The notes beneath the pieces are model-generated. The model saw only the letters and a list, made by a program, of their open reading frames with translations, ran no database searches and was not told the origin of the DNA. From an uncultured Rhodospirillaceae bacterium (lineage in GTDB: Bacteria > Pseudomonadota > Alphaproteobacteria > Rhodospirillales > UBA2165), in NCBI GenBank assembly GCA_913020445.1, contig CAJWAR010000012.1:24996-88995 (forward strand): 64,000 nucleotides of DNA, given 5' to 3'. Positions 50,482-60,114 of this stretch are shown here, in pieces; the first letter of the stretch is position 1; every line of letters starts with the position of its first letter. The position numbers were made by a program, and so were the translations under genes.

Positions 50482-50921
50482 TCGGGGCGTTTTGGCGACA
50501 TTAAAAGGGCCGTGCCGTCGATAACGACTTTGTCGCCGACCGAAACCACCGTATCGAACTCAATCATCTGTTTTTCCGGAATGAGCTTGGTCGCGGTGAC
50601 CCGGGCTGTCACTGTGTCGCCCAAGAAAACCGGCGCTTTAAAGCGCAGCGATTGATTAACATAAATCCAGCCGGGCCCCGGAAAATGGTAGCCGAAAACC
50701 GCTGAGATAAGTCCGGCGACCAGCATGCCGTGACTGATACGCTGACCGAAAATTGATGTCGCCGCATATTCCGCATCGACGTGAACCGGGTTTTTATCAC
50801 CGGTCACGTCAGCAAAGGCGTTAACGTCGGCTTCGGTTACGGTCTTGCTAAACTCACCGCTCATGCCTTCGGCAATTTCATCAAAATAGCGCAACGTCGG
50901 CGCTGTGGATTGGTCGTTCAT
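50478..50921 (-). CDS. MaoC-family (R)-specific enoyl-CoA hydratase
   Basis: Hot-dog-fold hydratase of 147 residues. The catalytic motif region is DVTGDKNPVHVDAEYAA, followed by ISHGMLVAGLISAVFG, typical of PhaJ/MaoC. PhaJ-type enzymes supply (R)-3-hydroxyacyl-CoA for polyhydroxyalkanoate synthesis. Location 43 bases downstream of phaR, on the same strand and next to phaC, supports such a role. The name phaJ is plausible but not certain. Confidence 0.85.
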   Translation of the reverse strand: MNDQSTAPTLRYFDEIAEGMSGEFSKTVTEADVNAFADVTGDKNPVHVDAEYAATSIFGQRISHGMLVAGLISAVFGYHFPGPGWIYVNQSLRFKAPVFLGDTVTARVTATKLIPEKQMIEFDTVVSVGDKVVIDGTALLMSPKRPD

Positions 50922-50964
50922 TACATATTTTCCTATTGAGTTAAGTTACGAGAGTTCGCGTTAT

Positions 50965-51543
50965 TCAGTTGTCCTTGGAAAGTTTGTCGAGGCGGGCCTG
51001 CATCTCGGCCAAATCCTGTTTAAGCTGATCCACTTCGGATTTTTCGGTTTCTTCAGGTTCGGATTGAGTATCTGGCGCTGGTGGCTCACTTTGGCCCGGC
51101 GCCGTAAAGGCTGCCATAGATTTTTGAAACATCGCCAAATTCTGCCGGCCGATGTCAGCCAATTTTTCCATCATGTCATCGCCTTCGATCATCTCGCTAA
51201 ATTGCTTGGTCATCTGTTCCTGGTTTTCAGTGAAATAATTGATGCTTTGCTCAAGATAAGACGCCAGCTCCGGCGGTGTGCCATCGCCATACAATTTTAG
51301 AATTTGGCGCAGATAATCGGCGGAAAACATGTTGTTGCCTTTGTTTTCCTCTTCGGCGACGATCTGGGCGAGGACAGAGGCGGTTAAGTCATCGCCGGTT
51401 TTGGCGTCCTGAACGACAAAAGCGACTTCTTGTTTCACCAATTCATGCAGATCCGCCAAAGTGACAAAACTAGCCTCAGCCGTATTATAAAGACGGCGAT
51501 TGGCGTATTTCTTGATAATAATCGGGTCAGTATCTTCGGTCAT
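50965..51543 (-). CDS. phaR: Polyhydroxyalkanoate synthesis repressor PhaR
   Basis: 192 residues. The N-terminal DNA-binding domain (IIIKKYANRRLYNTAEASFVTL at about 8-30) and the central FSADYLRQILKLYGDG segment are diagnostic of PhaR. A variable acidic/proline-rich region and a C-terminal coiled coil (VDQLKQDLAEMQARLDKL) follow. PhaR represses phasin and its own gene and is released on binding to polymer granules. Matching operators lie upstream, between phaR and the phasin gene. Confidence 0.95.
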   Translation of the reverse strand: MTEDTDPIIIKKYANRRLYNTAEASFVTLADLHELVKQEVAFVVQDAKTGDDLTASVLAQIVAEEENKGNNMFSADYLRQILKLYGDGTPPELASYLEQSINYFTENQEQMTKQFSEMIEGDDMMEKLADIGRQNLAMFQKSMAAFTAPGQSEPPAPDTQSEPEETEKSEVDQLKQDLAEMQARLDKLSKDN

Positions 51544-51620
51544 TTTTCAATAATTCCCAGAATCTTACCATTTTCTACCGGTTTTCACCGTCAAACATCC
51601 ATAATGACCTAATTTGTTGT

Positions 51621-51635
51621 TTTTGTATCGCAAAA
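51621..51635. promoter_or_regulatory. PhaR operator-like site 1
   Basis: TTTTGTATCGCAAAA matches the pattern TTTTGC-N3-GCAAAA with one mismatch. It is centred 22 bases (two helical turns) from site 2, on the phaR side of the intergenic region, and could mediate autoregulation. Confidence 0.6.
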
Positions 51636-51642
51636 TATTTCT

Positions 51643-51657
51643 TTTTGCAATGCAAAA
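51643..51657. promoter_or_regulatory. PhaR operator-like site 2
   Basis: TTTTGCAATGCAAAA is a perfect palindrome around a single central base. It ends 6 bases before the -35 element of the phasin promoter. Confidence 0.75.
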
Positions 51658-51663
51658 TAATTG

Positions 51664-51692
51664 TTGACATGAAGGGTGGATAGCCCTATATA
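51664..51692 (+). promoter_or_regulatory. Sigma-70 promoter of the phasin gene
   Basis: A perfect TTGACA (51664-51669) and TATATA (51687-51692) are spaced by exactly 17 bases. Transcription would start near 51699, inside operator site 3. Confidence 0.85.
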
Positions 51693-51707
51693 TTTTGCAA
51701 CGCAAAA
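51693..51707. promoter_or_regulatory. PhaR operator-like site 3
   Basis: TTTTGC-AAC-GCAAAA directly abuts the -10 element. With site 2 it brackets the promoter, so binding at both would block RNA polymerase. Confidence 0.75.
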
Positions 51708-51735
51708 CAAATACACAGATTTAAGGATTAAGATA

Positions 51736-52269
51736 ATGGCTACCAACAAAGCAAACAAAACATCAAATCCCGCTGAAGAAGCAGTAACTGCTGCTTTCAA
51801 AGCGACCGAAGAATATACCGCCAAAGGCGTTGAAGCTGTCGAAACTGCGATCGCCATGGGCGAAGACGCTGTTAAAGAAGGCATGGATAAAGTCGACGCT
51901 TTCGCTAAAGACCAAACCGAAGCTTTTCAATCCGGTTATACTCAAGCTGCTACTTATGCGGCTGAAAATCTTAACGCTGCCTTTAATGCCGCCAAAGAAG
52001 CCAATCAAGGCTGGAATACCTATGCTCAGCAAGTAATGGATTACACCAAGAAAGCATTTGCTGAGAACATGGTGATGGCGGAAAAATTCGCGGCGGCAAA
52101 AACCCCTGAGGATTTTGTAACCTTGCAAAACGAAGTTGCCAACAAAGCAGCCAATCGTATTTCCAGCCAAGCAACTAAATTGAACGATATTGCCCAGAAA
52201 TCTGCGGCAAAAACTATTGAGCCGCTTAAACAGCAAGCTGAGAAAAATTTAAAAGCCTTCACTGGCTAA
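51736..52269 (+). CDS. phaP: Phasin (polyhydroxyalkanoate granule surface protein)
   Basis: 177-residue, Ala/Lys-rich, entirely helical protein with the phasin_2 pattern (AFNAAKEANQGWNTYAQQVMDYTKKAFAEN; FAAAKTPEDFVTLQNEV). Phasins coat PHA granules and control their size and number. The start at 51736 has an AAGGA site. A strong promoter, three PhaR-type operators upstream and phaC downstream confirm the context. Confidence 0.92.
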   Translation: MATNKANKTSNPAEEAVTAAFKATEEYTAKGVEAVETAIAMGEDAVKEGMDKVDAFAKDQTEAFQSGYTQAATYAAENLNAAFNAAKEANQGWNTYAQQVMDYTKKAFAENMVMAEKFAAAKTPEDFVTLQNEVANKAANRISSQATKLNDIAQKSAAKTIEPLKQQAEKNLKAFTG

Positions 52270-52310
52270 GCGAACACCTCCTCCCTGTTATAAGTGTTTG
52301 ACAATATATT

Positions 52311-52347
52311 CAGGCGTTGAACTAAATGGTTCGACGCCTGATTTTTT
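52311..52347 (+). terminator. Terminator between phasin and phaC
   Basis: A 12-bp stem with one G-U pair (52311-52322 and 52329-52340) encloses a 6-base loop and is followed by TTTTTT (52342-52347). It ends 18 bases before the phaC start. Most phasin transcripts should stop here, with limited read-through to phaC. Confidence 0.85.
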
Positions 52348-52365
52348 GTGACAGAAAGGCCCCAC

Positions 52366-54339
52366 ATGTCCAAGGCTGACGATAATAATGACAATGCTGC
52401 CGATTTTGCCGCCCAAGCGCAAAAAATGGCGCAAAAAATGGCAACACAATATGCCGAACAATTTACCAATCAAATGGCCGGCCAGATGGCGAGCCAGTTT
52501 ACCGATCAATTTAACGCCAATATGAGCGAATGGATGTCAAATTGGACAAAGTTAGCTGCGGGCAACGCAACGGCAGCTCAAACGCCTTTTGATCCCAAAA
52601 ATTTCAAGATGCCGGAAATGCCCGAATTCCCTGGTATGCCCAAATTGGGACAACCAATGGATCTCAGCGCATTTGATATGTCAGAAGCCGCCAAGGCTGC
52701 TGGCAACATAAAAGCTTCATCGATCCCCCTGCCCGATCCGGCAAAAATGTTTTCCGCTCAATTGGAATTGATGCAGGATTACCAAAACCTGTGGCTCAAC
52801 ACGACCTCGCGCATGCTTGGCCAGGAGATTAAGGAACCGGATATCAGCCCGGATGAAGACGATTACCGGTTTAAAGATGCTGAATGGTCGGACAGTCCGA
52901 TCTTCAACTTCGTCATGCAGTCTTATTTGCTCAATACCAAATGGCTGCGATCTGTTGTCGGCGATATTGACGGTTTAGACGAAGCTGGTAAGGCCAAAAT
53001 AGATTTTTATACCCGCATGATCACCGAGGCTTTTGCACCGACCAACAACGCGTTTACCAATCCGATGGTAGTGCGCGAAATTATGCAGACCAAGGGCCAG
53101 AACCTGATTCAAGGCTTTGAAAACTATCTTGAAGACCTCAAGAACGGCCACGACATGATGCGGCCGCGCCAAACCGATCCAGACGCTTTTGAGGTCGGTG
53201 AAAACCTTGCCACCGCCGAAGGTTCGGTGGTGTTTGAGACGCCTTTCATGCAGCTCATCCAGTTCGCGCCGACGACCGATAAAGTTTACAAAAAGCCGCT
53301 GATGATCGTGCCACCCTGGATCAATAAATTTTATATTCTTGATCTCCGGGAAGATAATTCCTTCATCCGCTGGGCGGTTGATAAAGGCTATACGGTCTTT
53401 GTCATATCCTGGGTCAACCCGGATGAAAGCTTTGCCGATAAAAGCTTCGATGATTATGCGGCGGGCGGCATTTTCGCGGCCCTTGAGGCGATCGAACAAG
53501 CCACCGGCGAAAAACAAGTCAACACTATCGGTTATTGCATTGGCGGCACACTATTGGCGGCAGTGCTCGCCTATATGGCCGCGACCAAAGACGACCGCAT
53601 TTCGGCTGTCACGTTCTTTGCCGCTCAGGTCGACTTTGCCAAAGCCGGTGAGCTGTTGATTTTCTCCGATGAAGCGCAAATCTCAATGCTCGAGCGCGAG
53701 GTGCGCGATGTCGGTTATCTCGACGGCGCCAAAATGGCAGCGACCTTTAATGCGCTCCGCGCCAATGATCTGATCTGGTATTTTGTCATCAACAATTATC
53801 TGATGGGCAAAGAGCCGCCAGTGTTTGATCTGCTCTATTGGAATTCAGACTCGACCCGCTTCCCCTACCGTATGCTGTTCGATTATCTGCGCAATCTGTA
53901 TCAGGAGAATTTACTGTCACAACCGGGCGGCTTTGAATTGTTGGGCGAAAAACTCGATCTTAAAAATATCAAAATACCGACCTATATCCTGGCCAGTAAA
54001 GAGGATCACATCGCCCCGGCAGACTCAGTCTTTGAAGCCACTAAACTCTACTCGGGTCAAAACCGTTTTGTGTTGGCGGGCTCCGGTCATATCGCCGGCG
54101 TTATCAACCCGCCGAACAAAAATAAATATCAGCACTGGACCAACAGCTCGAAAAAAGCTTACGCCGATTTTGATGATTGGTTCGAGGATGCGACCGAGAC
54201 CGCTGGGTCCTGGTGGCCCGATTGGCATAAATGGCTGTCGAAGAAATCCGGCGCCAAGGTCAAGGCGCGGAAACCCGGCAGCGGTAAACTCAAAGTAATT
54301 GAAGCGGCGCCCGGCAGCTATGTGAAGGTTAAGAGCTAA
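52366..54339 (+). CDS. phaC: Polyhydroxyalkanoate synthase, class I
   Basis: Polymerises (R)-3-hydroxyacyl-CoA into polyester at the granule surface, 657 residues. The alpha/beta-hydrolase core has the lipase-box-like GYCIGG with catalytic C391, an aspartate in ASKEDHIAPADS and a histidine in GSGHIAGV. The N-terminal domain (WMQSYLLN-type region near 190) is typical. About 60 extra N-terminal residues rich in Met, Gln and Ala (MAQKMATQYAEQFTNQMAGQ) are unusual. The start at 52366 is favoured by AAAGG; a GTG at 52348 is possible. Confidence 0.96.
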   Translation: MSKADDNNDNAADFAAQAQKMAQKMATQYAEQFTNQMAGQMASQFTDQFNANMSEWMSNWTKLAAGNATAAQTPFDPKNFKMPEMPEFPGMPKLGQPMDLSAFDMSEAAKAAGNIKASSIPLPDPAKMFSAQLELMQDYQNLWLNTTSRMLGQEIKEPDISPDEDDYRFKDAEWSDSPIFNFVMQSYLLNTKWLRSVVGDIDGLDEAGKAKIDFYTRMITEAFAPTNNAFTNPMVVREIMQTKGQNLIQGFENYLEDLKNGHDMMRPRQTDPDAFEVGENLATAEGSVVFETPFMQLIQFAPTTDKVYKKPLMIVPPWINKFYILDLREDNSFIRWAVDKGYTVFVISWVNPDESFADKSFDDYAAGGIFAALEAIEQATGEKQVNTIGYCIGGTLLAAVLAYMAATKDDRISAVTFFAAQVDFAKAGELLIFSDEAQISMLEREVRDVGYLDGAKMAATFNALRANDLIWYFVINNYLMGKEPPVFDLLYWNSDSTRFPYRMLFDYLRNLYQENLLSQPGGFELLGEKLDLKNIKIPTYILASKEDHIAPADSVFEATKLYSGQNRFVLAGSGHIAGVINPPNKNKYQHWTNSSKKAYADFDDWFEDATETAGSWWPDWHKWLSKKSGAKVKARKPGSGKLKVIEAAPGSYVKVKS

Positions 54340-54477
54340 ATACCTCAGGACTTGCAGTTTGGCCTTGTGTTTTAACTCGGACAATCTAAATAAACCTTAG
54401 GCTCTTGCCATCGATAGGCGAGACCGTTAGGGTTTGGCCCACATAAAAGTTAGTTAATCGGGAACTATAGGCCTTCC

Positions 54478-54765
54478 ATGCAATCTTTGCTTTTTCTTAT
54501 CGATCAGATTATCGGTATCTATATGTGGTGCCTCATCATCGTCGTGATCATGAGCTGGCTCACCTCGTTTAATGTCATCAATACGCAGAACAGATTTGTC
54601 TATCAGGTCTATGATTTTCTTTATCGCATCACCGAGCCGGCGCTGCGCCCAATCCGGCGCTGGATTCCTGATCTCGGCGGCATTGATGTCTCGCCGGTGG
54701 TTTTAATCCTGCTGCTGGTGTTCGTCCGCAATCTGCTGAAAGAATATGGCGGCAGCCTCGTCTGA
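54478..54765 (+). CDS. YggT-family membrane protein
   Basis: 95 residues with two hydrophobic segments (about 4-30 and 69-86) and the conserved YDFLYRITEPALRPIRRWIP between them. This is the single-repeat YggT form, a membrane protein of uncertain function linked to osmotic homeostasis and cell division. It overlaps the next gene by 20 bases. Confidence 0.92.
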   Translation: MQSLLFLIDQIIGIYMWCLIIVVIMSWLTSFNVINTQNRFVYQVYDFLYRITEPALRPIRRWIPDLGGIDVSPVVLILLLVFVRNLLKEYGGSLV

Positions 54766-55090
54766 GCCCAGAGTTCCTTTTAGAATTGAGCACGGAGCGA
54801 TTCGCCTCGATCTCAAACTCACGCCCAAAGCTAGTCAGACCGCCATCACAGGTCAGGCCGTTGATGCCGCTGGCCATACTTATGTGAAAGCCTCTGTCAC
54901 TGCTATCCCCGAGCACGGCAAAGCCAATGCTGCCTTGATTAAACTGCTGGCCAAGGAATGGCGGCTGGCCAAATCGCAGATAACAATTATTCGCGGTCAA
55001 ACCAGCACAAGAAAAACGGTTGAGATCGCTGGTGAAGTCGATAAAGTGCGGCCTCTAATAATCGCGTGGCTTAATAAATTAGTGAAGTGA
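54746..55090 (+). CDS. DUF167 family protein
   Basis: 114 residues with the YggU/DUF167 pattern (LDLKLTPKASQTAI; HGKANAALIKLLAKEW; IRGQTSTRKTVEI). It is a small alpha/beta protein, usually encoded next to yggT, as here. The function is unknown. The start inside yggT suggests coupled translation. Confidence 0.92.
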   Translation: MAAASSEPRVPFRIEHGAIRLDLKLTPKASQTAITGQAVDAAGHTYVKASVTAIPEHGKANAALIKLLAKEWRLAKSQITIIRGQTSTRKTVEIAGEVDKVRPLIIAWLNKLVK

Positions 55091-55105
55091 AAGAGACGAG
55101 CACAA

Positions 55106-55999
55106 ATGGCTGAAGCAAAGATCATCGACGGCAAGGTATTTGCCGAAGGGCTCAGAAATCGTGTTGCCGATCAGGTCCGCGAGCTTAAAGAAAACAATAA
55201 CCTCACCCCCGGCTTGGCCGTTGTGCTGGTTGGTGAAGACCCGGCCAGCGAAATCTATGTCCGCAATAAAAACAAAATGACAAATGATGCGGGGATGAAA
55301 AGTTTTGAGCATCGCCTGCCCGCCGATACCACGCAAAAACAACTGCTGACTTTGATCGAAGGTCTCAATAGCGATCCTGAAGTGCACGGTATTTTGGTAC
55401 AACTGCCGCTGCCGGATCAAATCGATGAACAAGCCGTGCTGGCCAAAATTGATCCGACCAAAGACGTCGACGGCTTTCATGTTTATAACGCCGGACGCTT
55501 GGCGACCGGCTCAGATGGGTTGGTGCCCTGCACACCACTTGGCTGCATCATGATGATCAAGGATCAGCTTGGTGACGATCTGTCGGGCAAGCAGGCCCTG
55601 GTGATCGGCCGCTCTAATATTGTCGGCAAGCCAATGGCAGCGCTGTTGCTCAAAGAACACTGCACCGTGACCATCGCGCATTCACGGACGCAGGATTTAG
55701 CGGGTGAGGCACGGCGCGCTGATATTCTGGTTGCCGCCGTCGGCCGCGCGAATATGGTCAAAGGCGATTGGATCAAGGAGGGCGCCATCGTCATCGATGT
55801 CGGTATGAACCGCCTGCCGCCCAACGAAGAAGGTAAATCCAAGCTCTGCGGCGATGTCGATTTCGAGGCCGCCAAGGAAGTCGCCGGCGCCATCACGCCA
55901 GTGCCGGGCGGCGTTGGTCCGATGACCATCGCGTGTCTCTTACAGAACACCGTCACCGCCGCCTGCGCCCAAAACGATATCGAGGTGCCGGAGGTATAG
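55106..55999 (+). CDS. folD: Methylenetetrahydrofolate dehydrogenase/cyclohydrolase FolD
   Basis: Bifunctional one-carbon enzyme (5,10-methylene-THF to 10-formyl-THF), 297 residues. Motifs include the catalytic-lysine region [32 protein letters not shown] and the NADP loop [13 protein letters not shown]. It follows the DUF167 gene by 15 bases. Confidence 0.98.
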   Translation: MAEAKIIDGKVFAEGLRNRVADQVRELKENNNLTPGLAVVLVGEDPASEIYVRNKNKMTNDAGMKSFEHRLPADTTQKQLLTLIEGLNSDPEVHGILVQLPLPDQIDEQAVLAKIDPTKDVDGFHVYNAGRLATGSDGLVPCTPLGCIMMIKDQLGDDLSGKQALVIGRSNIVGKPMAALLLKEHCTVTIAHSRTQDLAGEARRADILVAAVGRANMVKGDWIKEGAIVIDVGMNRLPPNEEGKSKLCGDVDFEAAKEVAGAITPVPGGVGPMTIACLLQNTVTAACAQNDIEVPEV

Positions 56000-56007
56000 C
56001 TACGCCT

Positions 56008-56652
56008 ATGATCGAGCTTATCGCGGCAATCGTTGTGTTTATCCTGACCCATGTCATTCCGGCCTATGGAAAATTGCGGCAAGGGCTTATCGATAAACTC
56101 GGTAAGCGGCTGTATTTCATTCTTTATTCCATTCTGAGCTGGAGCGTTATTATCTGGCTCGGCTTTGCCTTTATCGGCGCGCCTTATATTGAGCTCTGGG
56201 GGCAGCCGCCCTGGACCCGTTGGGTGCCCGCGCTTGGCATGCCGATTGCCTGTGTATTGTTTGTCGGTGGTTTTCTGGCATCGAACCCGCTTTCACTCGC
56301 CATCGGCAAACAATCGTTCGACCCCGAACGGCCCGGCATTATTGGCCTCAACCGTCATCCTGTTATGATCGCATTTGCCCTCTGGGCGCTGCTGCACATA
56401 TTCCCCAATGGCGATATCGCCTCGGTGTTGCTGTTCGGCCTGCTGATGGCATTGAGCCTTTATGGCCCCATCGCCATCGATAAACGCCAGAAGCAAAATC
56501 TTGGCGGGGCCGAGTGGCAACGGCTGGCGGCTTCGAAAGGTAAATTTTCAGGCAGCAATGGCTGGGTGCCGGGACTTTTTGGCGGCGCCGCGTTTTATCT
56601 TTTGCTAGTATGGGGCCATGAATGGGTGATCGGCGCCTCGCCGCTGCCATAA
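56008..56652 (+). CDS. NnrU-family membrane protein (first copy)
   Basis: 214-residue inner-membrane protein with about six helices and the NnrU/isoprenylcysteine-methyltransferase-like motif GIIGLNRHPVMIAFALWALLH. NnrU was described in denitrifying Alphaproteobacteria near nitric oxide reductase genes, but its role is unclear and no nor or nir genes are seen here. The start at 56008 lies 9 bases after folD. Confidence 0.88.
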   Translation: MIELIAAIVVFILTHVIPAYGKLRQGLIDKLGKRLYFILYSILSWSVIIWLGFAFIGAPYIELWGQPPWTRWVPALGMPIACVLFVGGFLASNPLSLAIGKQSFDPERPGIIGLNRHPVMIAFALWALLHIFPNGDIASVLLFGLLMALSLYGPIAIDKRQKQNLGGAEWQRLAASKGKFSGSNGWVPGLFGGAAFYLLLVWGHEWVIGASPLP

Positions 56653-56665
56653 ATAGGATATAGAT

Positions 56666-57376
56666 ATGACTGGAACACTAAGCCATCTTCTGATCGCCAC
56701 GCTCGCTTTTGTTGGCGGCCATTTTGTGATGTCGAGCGCTCCAGTGAGAGACCCGTTGGTGGCTAAAATCGGTGAGCGCGGCTTTACGGGCGTGTTTTCC
56801 CTGGTGGCCGCGGCGACCATTTATTGGATGGTCACGGCCTATTCCGATGCGTCCCATATCGCCTATTGGGAGCCGCCGACGGCGATTAAACATCTCAACC
56901 TCAGCTTTATGATTATTGCCACTATTTTTATTCTCGCCGCATTAACGCCAAAAAATCCGACCATGGCGGGATCGGGCAGCAACCAACTGGCCAACGGACC
57001 ACGCGGCATCTTTCGTATCACCCGCCACCCGATGATGTGGGGCGCCGCCCTTTGGGGCATCCTGCATGTGCTGGCGAATGGTGACTTGGCAGCGCTGATT
57101 TTCTTCGGTGGATTTGCCGTGCTGGCGATTTTTGGCACGGTTTTGATCGACCGGCGTAAAGCGCGCCTTTACGGCGAAGACTGGCAGGCTTTTGCGGCCA
57201 AAAGCTCCCATATTCCTTTTGCCGCGATCATCGCCAAACGCACGACCTTCAACGCCGCCGAAATAGGCTGGCTGCCGGTTATCTTAGGCCTCGCCCTTTA
57301 TTTCGTGCTGCTGATATTGCATGAAACTTTATTCGGCATCGCACCGATTTCATGGGTTTCCGGGCTGTTTGATTAA
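56666..57376 (+). CDS. NnrU-family membrane protein (second copy)
   Basis: 236-residue paralogue of the preceding gene with the same topology and motif (GIFRITRHPMMWGAALWGILH; ALIFFGGFAVLAIFGTVLIDRR-type segment). The two copies start 13 bases apart and clearly differ in sequence, so the duplication is old. They may form a heteromeric membrane complex, which is inference. Confidence 0.88.
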   Translation: MTGTLSHLLIATLAFVGGHFVMSSAPVRDPLVAKIGERGFTGVFSLVAAATIYWMVTAYSDASHIAYWEPPTAIKHLNLSFMIIATIFILAALTPKNPTMAGSGSNQLANGPRGIFRITRHPMMWGAALWGILHVLANGDLAALIFFGGFAVLAIFGTVLIDRRKARLYGEDWQAFAAKSSHIPFAAIIAKRTTFNAAEIGWLPVILGLALYFVLLILHETLFGIAPISWVSGLFD

Positions 57377-57438
57377 AGTGCCAAGGGGTGCTAGATACGC
57401 GGCCAGAAAACACCTGAATTCACCCATTTAAGAATAAA

Positions 57439-59237
<1,799 letters not shown>

Positions 59238-59241
<4 letters not shown>

Positions 59242-59768
59242 TCTTCAGATTTTTTGGGGTCCGCAAGATGCTCGGGCTCTAGCTTAAACTCTCCCAATAA
59301 ATCTTCGGGGCCACCATTCTCTTCGGGTTCAGCTGTCAGATTAAAATCGCTGAGATGTTCATACTTGGAGGGCGCGTTGTCATCCTCCATTGCCATATGT
59401 TCATCAAGCTCTTCGGCGGCGGCGACAATATCGTCGTAGGTCGAGATCGGAAAATCATCGTCGAGCTCGTCGCTCATATCCCGGCCCTCACGAAACTTCC
59501 AGGAAAGATAAATACCCGGCACCCCCAAAGTCAGCCAGCCCGGCAACCACAGGATGGCGCGGATGACCGGGTCCCACAGCAGGGGATGCAGGTTTTTCTG
59601 GATAATGATTTTGGTCACAATAAGATCGCCCGGGATCAGCGTATGAAGCACCGTATAAGCGCTCATGATGCCGTATTGCTTGGCGACGCCCTGGGCCGCG
59701 GTTTCGGCCGCCGCAAAGGCAAAAGCACAGGCCAGCAACACCCAGCCGATAAGTTTCCCCGCTTTCAT
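59238..59768 (-). CDS. Hypothetical membrane protein with an acidic C-terminal half
   Basis: 176 residues. A signal-anchor-like helix (about 5-25) and a second hydrophobic stretch (about 70-90, [20 protein letters not shown]) precede a long acidic cytoplasmic tail rich in Asp and Glu. I do not recognise a characterised family. Its stop codon overlaps the end of lepA. Confidence 0.75.
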
Positions 59769-59875
59769 ATGACCACTCTATCAGCCCCGGCGCTTTCCTG
59801 ACAGGTGCAAAATCTATTGCGATGTGGGGTCTGGTTTAGTAGGTTGCGCGCTCCCAGAAATACCGCGGGTAATAT

Positions 59876-59966
59876 GGAGGGGTGGCCGAGTGGCTGAAGG
59901 CGCACGCTTGGAAAGCGTGTATGCGTTAATAGCGTATCGAGGGTTCGAATCCCTCTCCCTCCGCCA
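59876..59966 (+). tRNA. tRNA-Ser(GGA)
   Basis: A complete cloverleaf with the long variable arm of class II tRNAs. The acceptor stem is GGAGGGG/TCCCTCC, the anticodon loop TTGGAAA (anticodon GGA) sits on a CACGC/GCGTG stem, the T-arm is GAGGG-TTCGAAT-CCCTC and the CCA end is encoded. Its 3' part is the probable integration site of the island that follows. Confidence 0.96.
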
Positions 59967-60009
59967 TTTCATTGATTTTAGTAATCCGTATAAGTCCGCC
60001 AGTGTTTTA

Positions 60010-60026
60010 TGTACATAATATGTACA
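60010..60026. promoter_or_regulatory. Palindrome in the attachment region upstream of the integrase
   Basis: TGTACAT-AAT-ATGTACA has perfect 7-base arms and a 3-base spacer. Just downstream, near 60040-60058, the heptamer GTTCTTT occurs twice, 10 bases apart. These could be a repressor operator and integrase arm sites, but this is inference from position between the tRNA end and the integrase start. Confidence 0.5.
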
Positions 60027-60114
60027 AAGGGATACAGGTTCTTTGCCGTTCTTTAACGGTTGCCAGTGCCCGCCTAAATCCGGTATTATTACATGGGTAT
60101 AAACATGGGTAGAA

